Of a stretch of DNA of 64,000 nt, positions 21,795 through 33,330 are shown piece by piece. The DNA is from Macrolepiota albuminosa (taxonomy: Eukaryota; Basidiomycota; Agaricomycetes; Agaricales; Agaricaceae): contig JAMWFC010000080.1 of assembly GCA_027475525.1 (NCBI GenBank), positions 124,001 through 188,000 of the forward strand, given 5' to 3'. Made by a program: the position numbers and the translations under genes. Position 1 is the stretch's first letter; every line of letters begins with the position of its first letter. Under the pieces are notes generated by a model. It worked only from the letters and a program-made list of their open reading frames with translations. It made no database searches and was not told the DNA's origin.

Positions 21795-24089
21795 CTAGGA
21801 CCTGTCCGACGATGCTCCTGCACCCGCTCCCGTCTCAGTCACCATTGACTCCTCCTCCAGTGCAACGTTAATTGTGGGAGGGGGAGGCGCCAATTCCGTC
21901 CTTGGTGGGGTGATAGGCCCCTCGACTACAGGCATGTCTACCACCATAGACTCAGTTAGTGCGACGTTAATCGCTGAAGCTTTGGTGGTGAGCGTACCAT
22001 GCTCTGCCGTGCGTGACAGGAGATTGACCCAGCTTGGGTCCATGTCAGCTGCAGGCAGGTCATGCACTGCCATGCGTTTTTGGAGGTGGACCTGGCCATG
22101 CCGATGAGATAGTAGAGGCCATTGGCCTCAGGGTTTTTGGGAAGACGACTTTCCTCGTCGTGCTTGAACATAAGACGATAATGATCATCTTCAGTCATCT
22201 CCTGCCATCCATCCCATTGTGGGATTGCAGGAGGGGTACCGTATTCATTCAAGCGCTCCATGCGCTCGTCATCAATGTTGTGGAAGATGTCCATAGACAT
22301 TGTGGGGGCATGGAATTGCTGTTCCAGGAAGACCACTCCATATGTATATGCATGGTCCACCCAGTCGGCAGGTATCCAGTTGTGCAGTAAGACGCGTAAC
22401 ACGTCGTCATCTGAAAAGTTCCGTGCAAATTTGTCTGGTATGTGCACGGGGTGAAGTTTCAGCTGGGGCCCTCTCTGGGGCTCAAACGGCTGGTCTGGGA
22501 ACATGGCATTATAAGAGGTGATAGCCTTGCGGTAAAGACCTGGGTGGGCCATGACAAGGGTCATGCGCCGCACAATCATGGGCTTGGCTGCGCTGTTAGT
22601 GCAAAGAGCTCGGCATAAGGCAAACCCAAAGAGGGTTCGCCAGTGCATGCGGTAGGCATGATCGACCGCAATGCCTTGATATGTGTTTTCCAAACCTGGA
22701 CGACCAAAGATCAGTGCATACTGCACAAGCTGATCCAGGTCGAACGGTGTGGCGGGGTCTTGAGTGCGCATTATGCACAGCACGGTCGAGCCATCTTCTT
22801 TCGTGCGCAGGAAGCACCCTGGAATGTGTCGGTGCTCAACGAGCGCAAGGTCGTCAGCCCCCCTGGATTGGGTTGACAAGAGTTTGGTAGCGGGGGTCCT
22901 TCATCAGGAGCATCATTGTTTGGTCATGTAGTGACTCATCGGTTTGCTGAGCAAACATCTGAAGCTCCGTGATGAGGAGGTAGGCGGTAATCCGTTCATA
23001 ATGGGGAGTGTGCTCGTTTGAATAGTATTTGTAGAGCCGATCCAGCTCTAATGGAGTGCGGAGAAGGCCGCAAGGAGAATACTTGTAAATAACGCTGGCA
23101 GGAATGCCAGCACAGTGCTCAGAAGAAAACTCATATGCCGCTGCCCGATTGGCCTCAGCTCCCAACAGCACGGTATTCAAATGACACAAATAATAAGTGC
23201 AGTGGCTGAGTGCTCCTCTGAAGCACGAGTTTGTTTGCTCAATATCGAGCGGTCCCCACACCTTCACCCCCAATCCATCGGGAATTCTCCCTGAAAACTC
23301 ATCCTCGGACCTCTGTTTGAGGGCCTGCAGCTCCTTGGCACAAATCGCCTTCTTCTTTGCAATGCACTTATTGCGTGATACTCACTGGAATCGGTCCGCC
23401 ACTGATTCCCCTTCCTCTGCCTCCTCCTCATGCTCCGAGCTCTACTCTCCATAGTTGCTCTCGTCGGATAAAGAGGCCACGGGTGCTTTGCCTTTTTCAG
23501 GCATGGGACGATTCCTCGAGGTTGCCACCAGACCGTCATATTGCTCGGGAGAGCGAGGGTCAGTGGTCAAGATGACCATGGGAAAGTGTGCCTGCGGTGC
23601 AGGCATGGTAACGGGCAACAAAAACAACATCGAGATTTTCCTGGCCTGTGCGGGAATGCCAGCCAGGAACTCTATCACCTCCAGCTTGGAGGCATCAAGA
23701 GGAGGCTTATGGCCTCAACGTTGGCGTGCAGACCCTGACTTGACCAGGGCAGAAGATTCGAATGGTGGCTGAGCCACCAGAGGGGCAGGCGCATTTTGCG
23801 CCAGAGTTCTCCCTCCAGGCTCAGCTTGAGGACTAACGGTAATGGGTGCTCTTGGCACCACAGCAACAGTTTTGGGCCCCCTAGGTAGGGCCCGGGATGA
23901 TGCGGTTTCCCGCTGACCCAGGGACAGACCTGCCAAGGGTTCACTGACTGCAGCCAGCGACTCTGAGGAGGCCTGAGGGCCCGGATTGGGTAACCGTGAT
24001 GACAAAGCAACGGGCTGAGCAGGCTGCTCATGGCGTGTGAATTGCACATCCGACGGTGATGACGCCCAAATTGCGCTAAGTGTTAGCAC
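21795..24089 (-). pseudogene. Gypsy copy 1: ORF3, C-terminal part, unknown domain
   Basis: Frames joined: 24089-23442 (stop near 23713), about 23440-22854 (two more stops), 22879-22074, 22073-21795. The switch at 22860 is at a C run and the one at 22073 is unexplained. Landmarks: TDPRSPEQYDG, DGLGVKVWGPLDIEQTN, HCAGIPASVIYKYSP, GCFLRTKEDGSTV, DQLVQYALIFGRPG, LLHNWIPADWVDHAY, GWQEMTEDDHYRLMF, then a Pro-rich end with INVALTES/INVALEEES repeats. Copy 2 encodes MDPRSDKSEPE...DALGVVIYRDHTVERQN at the window's right edge. No known domain recognised; no transmembrane or signal segment obvious. Confidence 0.6.
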
Positions 24090-24770
24090 CTAAAAGAGAT
24101 GATAAAATGACGAGATTGCTTAGCAGATCTAAGCGCAAATGCCTTGCCGTAGTTGCAAGACACTAAGAGATTGCAGACAGAAAGGGTGAGAGAGAACTAA
24201 AGCAGAGTCCCCTTGCCGACACGGTCAACAAAAAGGTAGTCTGTTGCGTAGGGTGACCAAAATGTTGGGATACAATCCCTACTGCCAAATTGATGATGTA
24301 CTACTAACAAAAAGTAAGTATTTATATGTAAGTAAATGCCCTGAATTAAACTATATGGTGAAGAAGTCCACAATCATGCTGTCAGTCTGAGTCGGCAAGA
24401 AGCTAAGCGACGTCAGGTGCTAAGGTGAAACTCCAAGCTGTCTGTCATAAAATACTTCATCATTCCTACTGCCACTGGCTAAGAGCATCATGGGTGCCAA
24501 GTGTCTGTGTCCGTGTATGGCCCTGAAGGGTGAGTGGCAAGGTGCGGCAAGGTGTCAAGAGGAGTGCTAAGAATAGATGGTGCCATAAAGAGTGGTCCTG
24601 GAGTAATTAGAGGCTCCAGCTGCGAGTTATTAACATAAAAATATGCAAAAATTAGCCCCTGGAGCGCTAAGACGTGCCGCTCCTGGTGGTCCCAGTGTGC
24701 CAATGTGAGATGCTTGTGTTGGCGCTATCCGTGGTTATCTATAATGGGAGCTCATCAACGGCATCCTTGC
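24090..24770 (-). repeat. Non-coding insert A in ORF3 of gypsy copy 1, LTR/PBS-like
   Basis: It resembles insert B (32408-33330) in the same orientation over at least the blocks at 24120-24165 and 24395-24445. On the minus strand GGGATTGTATCCCAACA is followed by TTTTGGTCACCC, the typical look of an LTR end plus tRNA primer-binding site. Most likely part of another LTR element inserted in ORF3. No clear target duplication found. Confidence 0.5.
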
Positions 24771-25442
24771 TCATGGAGGTTTGACTGGTTGACTGGGCTG
24801 ATATTTAGCCCTCTTGACCTCGGTGGTCGGTTCCTCAAACGTGGCGATTTTGCGCTTAGATGTGCATTTGATCTGTTTCAGCGCTGCGATGCACTGCCTC
24901 TTCATCAGCTCGATCTGGTTGAGCAATTCCTCCATCACCATCATGGCCAAACTGTCCTGCAGGAAGGACGCAGTTGCAGGGACTGGCTGTCCCGCTGCTT
25001 CCAGTCTGCCCAACAGCACGTCTGGCACTGCTAACTTCTGCGCTTGTGGCGCAGGCTCCCCATACAACTCTGCCACAGGCCAATGCGCCCATGGTACTGA
25101 CGGCGGCCCCATCACCACACCCGCATATGTCAGATTTGACGCAGCCGAGCATGATGACAGTTCCTGGTAGTAGCGCTCGCGGCACGTGCTGTCCTCCAGG
25201 CACCCATAGCGCCCTTCATCATTGACCTCCATCTCTTGCGAGTGGAGGGGTGTCTGGTATGGAAGCGGCTCGTCATGGCCTGGATAGGCCACACCTGCTG
25301 ACTGAAACTGGCTTGCTGCTGGATATGGCAGCTGCCTCTGGTACTGAGTAGAATAATCTTGCATTTGTATATTCAGGGGTCTCCCCCATCCACTAGAGCC
25401 TTGCCGGCTCTTATCACTCTTTTGCGGCCCCCAATAGGCCAT
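24771..25442 (-). CDS. Gypsy copy 1: ORF3, N-terminal part
   Basis: ATG at 25442, about 225 nt after the integrase stop. Tyr/Gln/Pro-rich start (MAYWGPQKSD), then a helical stretch SFLQDSLAMMVMEELLNQ and a basic end with KRKI and KRAKY. Copy 2 has the same order after pol: a Gln/Pro/Tyr-rich start, SFLRDAEAVVLISRMMDN and SKRARR. I recognise no domain. In copy 2 this part continues without interruption into the segment corresponding to 24089-21795, so in copy 1 insert A splits one gene. Function unknown. Confidence 0.65.
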   Translation of the reverse strand: MAYWGPQKSDKSRQGSSGWGRPLNIQMQDYSTQYQRQLPYPAASQFQSAGVAYPGHDEPLPYQTPLHSQEMEVNDEGRYGCLEDSTCRERYYQELSSCSAASNLTYAGVVMGPPSVPWAHWPVAELYGEPAPQAQKLAVPDVLLGRLEAAGQPVPATASFLQDSLAMMVMEELLNQIELMKRQCIAALKQIKCTSKRKIATFEEPTTEVKRAKYQPSQPVKPP

Positions 25443-25667
25443 TACAACGCGACACGTACGCTATGTGTATTGGGACTGAGGAAAGAAAAAAAAACAAACT
25501 CCCAACTCCGCTAGTGGTGTAAACAACCACAAATACATGCCACCCAGCCTCTCACCGGTGATCATAGTCACGTAAACAGTCACAATCAGCAGCCACAATT
25601 AGTAGCCACCCAGTTAGTCACTGGCTATCAAAGTGGACTTCGTCCACCTTCCACCACCACACGTGCG

Positions 25668-26942
25668 TTATGCACGTTTTGCTAGCTGTTGAGGGCGTTT
25701 CACACCCTGCAACTCTAGGTACCTGTCCATTGCTGCAAGGTCTTTGCAGTTCACTAGCAGTTCCCAGGTAGTATCACCTAAGCTCCACCTTACCTCGAAT
25801 TTGAGGTTTCCCTTCGTCCACCGATGACCTATGAGGTCATCTACAAACCACTCCTGGTCATTGCCAGTTCCAAAGTCATATGGTTCTGGAGTCATGTGAT
25901 TAGGAAAGAGCGCATCACTACTGGCCATATATGGTTGCAATAGCGACACATGAAACTTGGGAACTATCCTGCACGCTTGCAGCGCATAGGGTAGTTCCAG
26001 CACGTAGTTAGACATGCTCAGCTCCACCTTAAGGACCTTATATGGTCCAATCCACTTCAGACACAACTTACTCGCCCTGCCTTTTGGCAGGTTCAAGTTC
26101 TTTGTTGAAAGGTACACTAGGTTCCCTTTCTCGATGTCCAGCTCATCACGTCTGCGATTATTTGCATGTTTGGTCTGCCATACATGTGATTCTATAATCA
26201 CATCATGGGCATCTGCCAAGTTCCCTAGCATGTTGCGCGCAAACTGCTTTACTCCCACATGAATAACTTCATCCATACAAAGTTCACGAATCATGGATGG
26301 CATGTAGCCATTGTTGAGTTCAAAGGGTGAATACCCTGTAGTTTCTGATATGCTCACGTTTATCACAAATTCCACGAGTGGACATCTATCCACCCAGTCC
26401 TTCTGATCAGGATGTACAAACACTCGCAGTATTTGCGCAATATTTCTATTTGCACGTTCAGTTTGACCATCCGTTTGCAGATGAAACGACGTCGACATGA
26501 GCGACTTTGCTTCTAGCAGTTTGTGCAACTCCTTCCACCATTTGGAAGTGAACTTAGCATCTTGATCGCTTACGATCAAACTTGGCAATCCATGGAGGTG
26601 CACTATCTCCTTGAGATAGATCCACGACAAGTCCAACGCTGTCATGGTGGTTCTCACTGGAATGAGATGGACCATACTGGTCATTCTGCAGATCACTACC
26701 CAAAGGTAGTTAAAGCCTTTCGACTCAGGAAATGGACCTATAAAGTCCATCCTGATTGAATCCCAAAGTTTGACCGGTATAGATAGTAAATGAAGCTTTC
26801 CCGGTGGCTTCAATGTCGATACTTTTGACTGTTGACATAGCTCGCATGTCAAGCAGAATTGGCTCGTCTCTTTGGCCATTTGTGGCCACCAGTACCAGCG
26901 TCGCACATAGTCCAGCATTTTCTGAGTTCCGAAGTGGCCCAC
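25668..26942 (-). CDS. Gypsy copy 1: integrase with chromodomain-like C-terminus
   Basis: Open for 424 codons, with no true start because it is the end of a polyprotein. HH-CC zinc finger GHFGTQ...CLTCELC; catalytic core with MDFIGPFPESKGFNYLW (Asp), VSDQDAKFTSKWW (Asp) and QTDGQTERANR (Glu), all three present. The C-terminus has a GKLVYLSTKNLNLPKGRASKL-like GPY/F region, then LIGHRWTKGNLKFEVRW and DTTWELLVNC as in chromodomains, which target integration to marked chromatin. This is the best preserved part of the element. Confidence 0.88.
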   Translation of the reverse strand: MGHFGTQKMLDYVRRWYWWPQMAKETSQFCLTCELCQQSKVSTLKPPGKLHLLSIPVKLWDSIRMDFIGPFPESKGFNYLWVVICRMTSMVHLIPVRTTMTALDLSWIYLKEIVHLHGLPSLIVSDQDAKFTSKWWKELHKLLEAKSLMSTSFHLQTDGQTERANRNIAQILRVFVHPDQKDWVDRCPLVEFVINVSISETTGYSPFELNNGYMPSMIRELCMDEVIHVGVKQFARNMLGNLADAHDVIIESHVWQTKHANNRRRDELDIEKGNLVYLSTKNLNLPKGRASKLCLKWIGPYKVLKVELSMSNYVLELPYALQACRIVPKFHVSLLQPYMASSDALFPNHMTPEPYDFGTGNDQEWFVDDLIGHRWTKGNLKFEVRWSLGDTTWELLVNCKDLAAMDRYLELQGVKRPQQLAKRA

Positions 26943-29315
26943 TACTCTATGGGCCTGGTCCAGGATAGCCGTAATCAGCGACCTCTCCTGGGGAATGCAG
27001 ATGACTTTGGACCCCGTAGGTCTGGTAAGGTAGACAAGCTACTGCTCCACCTTGAAGCGTGGATGTGCTTGGATATTGTTCAGTATCTCTAAGAAGAGAT
27101 TATCATCCTTGTATTCATGCTGGATACGTGTGCGGAATTGTGCATTGCCTAAGTCGGCCAGTGCAGGAGTATGGTCCTGTGACGCCAGCGCTTGCTGGAG
27201 CGTCATATCAGTACCTCTCGTAGGCACCCCTTGCCTCGTCTCTTCACTTGGCTGAGGGACCTCATGATCCACCAGCACCTGGGCTTCGATATTGCGAGTC
27301 TCTCGCTGTTCATGCAGTTGCTTACTGCAACGTGTTTCCTGTGCTCACATGGCGTGTAGCTCAACCCTATGTTCCCTGATTTTGTGGAACCGATGCAGAG
27401 GCAAATCTTTGCCCTCTGGATCAATACGTTTGTTTGCCTGGACATAGTCATGCGTGTCATGGACGTCATCTCGAGTATCACTCTCGAAATATCGAGACAG
27501 GCAATCCGTGACTTTGTTCAATTCACCTTTTACATAGGTGATGTCGAACTGATACTGCGACATGTAGTCAATCCAGCAACGTTGTCACGGAGATAGGTGC
27601 ACCTGAGTCTTGAAGAACTCTAGTGCTTTGTGATCCGTAATGACGTGGATCTTATATCCCATCAGTTTATCCTCCCATTTTAGGAGGGCTTCCAGGATAG
27701 CAAGTGTTTCTAACTCGTGTACAGCATAATTCTGCTGAGCAGCAGTGAATTTATGGGACATAAATCCCGCTGGTCGGCAAGTCTGCCACGTTTTACCACA
27801 GCATAATTCTGCTGAGCAGCAGTGAATTTATGGGACATAAATCCCGCTGGTCGGCAAGTCTGCCACGTTTTACCTTGGCCAAACATGGCCCCAACCCCAG
27901 TCTTCAACGCATCACATATGAGCCAGATGGGCTCATTGATGCGTGGATCAATTGGCCAGATGACTGGTGTCTTCGCGCATATGCGCTTAATCATCTCAAA
28001 ACACCACTGATGCAGCAGTCTCCAGTGAAAAGGGGACCCATTCTGGGTCATAGCCATAAGTGGCCCGGTGTATGCAGTGATGTCTGGCAAGAAGTTGCCA
28101 ATATAGTTTACAAGTCCAACAAATTGTTGGATATCATTATATGTGCGTGGAGTATGCCACTCTCAGATTCAGTCGAGCTTATCCGTATCTGAGTGAATGC
28201 CCTTCTTGTCAATGATGTGACCGAGACAATCTATACTCGTTGCATACAACTCGCACTTCTTCCATTTGAGATAGAGACTGGCCTTCCGTAGCCGTTCAAA
28301 TATGACTTATAGGTGCTGCTCATGCTCCTCAATGGTGTCAGAAAAGATGAATATATTGTCTAAATAGACGTGCATAAACTTCCTGATTACATCTCGGAAG
28401 ATTGAGGTCATTAACCTCTGAAATGTTGCCGATGCATTACAATCACCAATCTGCATAATGTTACTCACAAACATCCCCATCAGGGACAAGAACAGCGTCT
28501 TCAGTATATCCTCTTTGTGTATGCAAACCTGTTCGTACGTGTCTGTGAGGTTGATTTTCGACCTATACTTTGCTGTTGCGACATCTTCTCATATTACTTC
28601 CTGATCTGGAAAAGGTCACATCCTTGACTGTATTATCATTGCGCTGTCGTGCATCCAATGCAGTCCTTAATGTTCCATCCTTCTTGGGAATACAAAGTAA
28701 TAGTGCAGCTTGCACCGCTGGTCGTGGTTCCCACCACTTTGCGTTTATGTATCTATTTGTCTTTTCACAAAGTTGATCCTGTAGTGCTCGCGGGCAGCGA
28801 GGCAAATGATATTTGTACTGCTTGTTATTGTCAATGAGGTTAATCTCATAATTAACCTCCCGCCATGGAGGAAGCTCTTTCTTTGTTTCATTGACAATAT
28901 CAGCAAACTCCTGTTGCCATTGCTGGCGCAATCGAGGGATATCCTCCTCTGTAAGGCTCACAGCCTTACCTTTTCCTTTTGCTACGCATGCTATACGTGG
29001 TTGAACCTTTGGTTCAAATCGCTCCTGTAAGCCATGTATATGCTCCTCTGTGAGATCTCCCAGATTCAACCTTACAACCAGTTGTTTCCTTGTCATACTC
29101 GCCGACAACTGCATGCTTCTCGCTTTCAGTGAGAGTCCGTCAAATTCGATATCTGATGTTTCGGAAATCTTGTCCTCTCGTGCGTGACAGTACACTTCTC
29201 CTGTCTGGGTCGCCTGCACCTTTCCCATAGTCTGCGTCACCATTGACGCCACCAGCTCATTCCACTCCCGTGGCATTCGTGGGTCATACGCCCATTGCAC
29301 TCCTGGCTGAGGCAC
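26943..29315 (-). pseudogene. Gypsy copy 1: reverse transcriptase and RNase H, catalytic site mutated
   Basis: The start has ELPPWREVNYEINL and CIPKKDGTLRTALDARQRN. A 2-nt loss near 28610 shifts frame; RT continues with NIMQIGDCNASATFQRLM and YLDNIFIFSD, where the second catalytic Asp is Asn (codon 28355-28357; copy 2 has YLDD). RNase H follows (WLICDALKTGVGAMFGQG, ITDHKALEFF). The 77-bp tandem copy at 27721-27874 breaks the frame, and removing it rejoins 28090 to 27563. Several TGA stops are in the frame. Not functional. Confidence 0.82.
27721..27874. repeat. 77-bp exact tandem duplication (probable assembly scar) in gypsy copy 1 RNase H
   Basis: 27721-27797 equals 27798-27874 base for base. 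Deleting one copy restores the RNase H frame. Confidence 0.85.
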
Positions 29316-29318
29316 TGG

Positions 29319-30746
29319 TCAATCCATTAGTGACCTAGTGCTACACACAGTTCCCATTGTACTGTATACCTTGTCCTTGACGAGATCCTCAACCTTCACT
29401 TGAGAGCTAGTCAGCTGGCATTCCAGCAACTCCACCATGCGTCTACCACACTCATTCTTGCACTGTACAGCCTGTTTAGGCTTTCCATTGGTACACCCAA
29501 TCACATCTGAGTGCTTCCTCTTCTTCAGAGTTCCTTGAAACTCTTCCTCAGACATCAGTATAGCCGGCGAGTCTGCCGGCAGGCTTTTTGGTGGGACCTG
29601 TTTGTCCTCCACCTCCTGTACAGTCGCTCTCCTGTGACCATCTAGTCAGTTGCATTCATCACGCCGCTTTTCAGTTGCGCGATAGCGCCTCAAACGACTA
29701 TCTGTGTCGTTTAACACAACTTTCTCCGCCTTCAAAGGTGTACCATTCACAACAACCATGTCATTCACAAAATCCAGTGACACCTTGTTCTTACGCATGA
29801 ATGGCGTACCAAAAATCATGTTGTAGCGATCAAAATTTGCTATATCCACATATTCTTTTGTCAATGTTCCTGACATCTTTATTCTTACTTCCGCGCCAAA
29901 CTGCACCATGGTGTGACTTCCTACAGTCCCCAGCTGAAGCATCAATGGCTCCTCCGGTTTATGAATGCAAATCACGTTGATGCAAGCAAACTGGGGCGTA
30001 ATGCCCGTAGTGGTACTCCCAGAGTCCCACAACGTCCATGCTGAATGTCCATTGACATCAACATATGTGACCAGGCACTCCTTCTCCTTGGGAGTATAGC
30101 GTGGCCACTGCAACTTATTAGTTGCCTTCTGCAGGGTTACGCATCTCATTCGGACACACTGATCTCCACGGCACTCAGTCAGTGCAAACAGGTGTTTCTC
30201 CTCGTCATCACAAGCATAATAGTCACTGTTGTACACATCTACTGCGACATATTCATTGCCATCAATCTGGACGCTCTCAGCGTCATGCACTTCTGACCCA
30301 TCAGCCTCTACCTGTGGCTCTTCCTCCGCTTCTTCGACGATCTCGTCGTCCTCATTGTCACTGACAACATTGCTAGGTGCCGCCGCCATATGGGCTGCTC
30401 GGATGTGTGCCTTAGGAGGGGCGGGACATTTCTTAGCAAAATGCCCGCTCCTGCCACAGTTGTAGCACGCTGAAGGGTCTCCGGCAGTCCTTCTCTGGGC
30501 CGCTCTGGAGCCTCCAGTAGGTTTGCTTGCCATACGTGCCGCAGGCGCTACTACCCCTTTCGCCGCTACTTGGTTTTGACCCAAGAAGGGTTGACTATCC
30601 TTCGCTGGCAATTGGCCAGCAGGCTTCAATCGAGGCCATTGGCCTCCAGAGATTGACTTGCAGACAACAAATTGCGGATTGCGATTGTTCTCCATATCCA
30701 TCTGTTTGGCCAGGAAAGTTCCCACCTTCACTGCCTGATGGTTCAC
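29319..30746 (-). pseudogene. Gypsy copy 1: nucleocapsid zinc knuckle and aspartic protease
   Basis: The same frame as the preceding gag segment. CYNCGRSGHFAKKC (CCHC knuckle) lies about 95 residues in, then an acidic linker and a retropepsin with LWDSGSTTTGI as active site and NFDRYNMIFGTPFM as the C-terminal strand. In-frame stops at 29646 and 29319 separate it from the next blocks. Protease cleaves the polyprotein. Copy 2 has the same order at 57200-58017. Confidence 0.8.
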
Positions 30747-30752
30747 TGTTCC

Positions 30753-32406
30753 TCAGCGTGAACTACGCTGCTCATAATGGTTTGCAGTCCATGTCAACTG
30801 CTCATAACGGATGGCATATGCCAAAAATTTGGTCACAGTATTGACCTCTGGAGACAAATTGTCGTCGCGTATTAACGCCCTCCTCATGTCTGCGGGTATT
30901 CCATCCAGGAATGTCTCGCGAATAGTGTATTTGTCTGGATAGATGGCCATATTCTGTGCATAACCCACTAGGTCATCATAAAAGGTCTGGACGCCAGTCT
31001 TAGCATCATATACTGCCTTCCTAAAGGCATCATGAGCTTCCTGCATTGTAGCAGCGTTGACGAACCGATTATACAGTCCTATCAGGACTTCTTTAAATGT
31101 CCAATGCGGTTTGTTGCGATTAATGTGGAGGACATGGTGATGGAACCAATTCCGAGCCTCTCCCTCCATAAATTTGTGTAGCACAAATATCCTTTCCTGG
31201 TCCATGTCGTCTCCACCATAGCAACAGGCTGCTAGGTGGTAGCAAACGTCCATGGCCCAATCCTCCAGTTGGGAGAACCTATGTCCTCTGGCATACGCAT
31301 GTATGTGCTTACCATCAGATTTACGGGGACTTACCCCAGCAGGGAATTTAAACCTGACTCCAAGGGAGTCATCTACCAGACAAGTGAGACGGTCATGCAT
31401 ATGATCCATATGGATCCTGACCGCTTCATTCATTCCCAGCGTAGTTTCATGCAATTCATGAGGTGCAGGCATCAAAAATGCCTGGGGACTGCAAAACAGG
31501 TGTTCATTGGCTGTTTGTTCTGGCTGTGGGGTGGGCTGTTGCCTCACTTGTGGCTCTGCTGGTACTCCACCAGCCCGCCTGCCACTATCACAACGATTAT
31601 TATTGTCTCGATTGTCATTCCTATGATCACGCCCTCCACCGTCGTTATTGCGACAAGTTGGCTCCCTCTGCTTGTAGTGGTCACTACTATTATCACTACC
31701 ACCCGGATCTCTGTCTGGTTCAGCAGTTTGAGCCACAAATTGTCGCTGCATGTCATTGACAGGCGTTACACCCTCACGCCCTTCAAAGGCTACCCCCTGG
31801 TCGTCAATTAACGACTCACCATGATCGCGCAAGTCCTGGTTGCATATCCTCTGGTAATTGACGCATTCATTCCAGTTGTCCACTAGGTGGACGCATCGCA
31901 CTACGCGTTGTGGTCGCGTTTGTTCCTCAAGAATGTGGACTTCGTCCACCTCTTCCTTGATAGTAACTTGCTTTCGAGGTGTCTTAACCTCCTGCACTGC
32001 AAGTATTGCCTCTGGCTCTGCCGGAGTCGTCGTCACAGTCACTACCTCAGACAATGCCTGCTGAGGCACTCTGCTAACAATGTGTTGACGGTTTGCAGCA
32101 TTCTGACGCCGAACATAGTCTTGCTGAGACTCATTGGCCTGATGAGGCACATTGAGCAACTCCATCACGTCCGCAATTAATGGCGCTTGTCAGTGCACAC
32201 TCATCTCACATTCTACTGAGTCGGCCGGAGTGGCCGTGGAGACTGCTGACCCTTGCGCCGCTTTGCACTTAAGGTATTCAACCACTTTGAGTTCGAAAAT
32301 ATGCACAAACAATTCGATATATTCATTCAAATCTGCACGGGGTATATCGTTGATGATGCCCAGAGTTTGGTCAGTAACAAATATAACTATAGTGTTACCA
32401 TACTAA
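30753..32406 (-). pseudogene. Gypsy copy 1: gag, central and capsid-like part
   Basis: The open frame 32168-30753 plus an upstream in-frame part to 32406 (one stop). It contains SLIDDQGVAFEG, an Asp/Asn/Arg-rich linker, then the retrotransposon gag block WAMDVCYHLA, EGEARNWFHHHV, LIGLYNRFV and FLDGIPADMRRALI. Copy 2 has the same blocks at 55674-56940. It ends at a TGA (from CGA, in RSSR*GT) and the same frame continues into the zinc-knuckle segment. It packages the element RNA. Confidence 0.8.
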
Positions 32407-32407
32407 A

Positions 32408-33330
32408 AGCTTGCGTTGGGCGTGCTATAAGTGATATGAGGAGTCCCGGGCAGGTCCCAGAGAACACGCCTGTGAAAAATGAGGAAAAGTCGGTAAGGGG
32501 GTCGGCAAGTGTAAAGTGCTAAGGTAAAGTGCCTATGAAGGGAGCGGTAAGTGCACACGGCAATGTTAGTGGCAAGAACACAGTAAGCTTAGCGAAGTCT
32601 AAGCGTCGTAAATGCCTGCCATAGCTGCAAGGCGTGAATAGGTCGAAGGCTAGCGATAGTCTGCAACTGCCGACGAGCTCAACGTTGCTGACCATAAATA
32701 AGGTCTTGAGCATAAGGGAGACTGAAGTAAGGGGAGCAGGAAACTCTGGTCTATTGTTCTCTGCCATATGTACAAGTCGGTAAGTACTTTATATACTACC
32801 AGGAGTTCACCATCGCTAGTGACCAACCATTGCCAAAGTGCAGTAAACTAGAAAATTTCATAGGGGTAGCTCCAACGGTTTCAGATTCCTACCGTCCATT
32901 CAAGAACCTTAGCGATGCCAGGTGACAGATCGCGAAGCTAAACCATCAATCCATCACCCTTCTGTTTGTTCAAAATGCTTAGCGATGTCAGGCGCCAAAT
33001 CGAGGCGCTAAGTGATGTCAGATGCCAAGGTCAAACGCCAAGCTGTTCATCAGTTTTTGATAGATCATCAGGCTTCTCCCTAAGCGCTGTCGTCAGTGAC
33101 TAATGCCATCTGTCAGTTGTCATTCTGTCTGCCATCGGCGCTATCATTGATCAGATCTGCTTCTTGCCGTGCGTGGCCATCAAATATTGCCAAAATTGGT
33201 TAGTTAGCACACGCTAAGGTATCCTGAGCCTGTACTGTGTTGCCGTAGCCTGCCGTTGATGTGCTGATCCTGTATGAGGTCCTATCATCGTGGCTCCTAG
33301 CAACCAGCAACTGTAAGTGCTTTACTACAT
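32408..33330 (-). repeat. Non-coding insert B in gag of gypsy copy 1
   Basis: Gag similarity to copy 2 stops near 33330 and resumes near 32406, so about 0.9 kb is inserted. It contains three degenerate repeats of CTAAGCGATGTCAGGCGCCAA (about 32920, 32979, 33017) and resembles insert A at 24090-24770 in the same orientation: TAAGCG-AAATGCCTGCC-TAG-TGCAAG, and CTAAG-GA-GTCAG-TGC-AAGG...CCAAGCTGT. It is probably a fragment of another LTR element family. Exact ends not resolved. Confidence 0.5.

Noticed and set aside
31236..31811. 191-codon plus-strand ORF in gypsy copy 1
   Set aside because: Antisense of gag; the sense frame has recognisable capsid blocks.
24090..33330. Idea that inserts A and B are the two LTRs of a complete inner element nested in an outer one
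   Set aside because: In gypsy copy 2 the gag N-terminus is continuous with gag and ORF3 is one gene, so the part between A and B belongs to the same element. A and B are also too diverged and extend past LTR/PBS-like ends.
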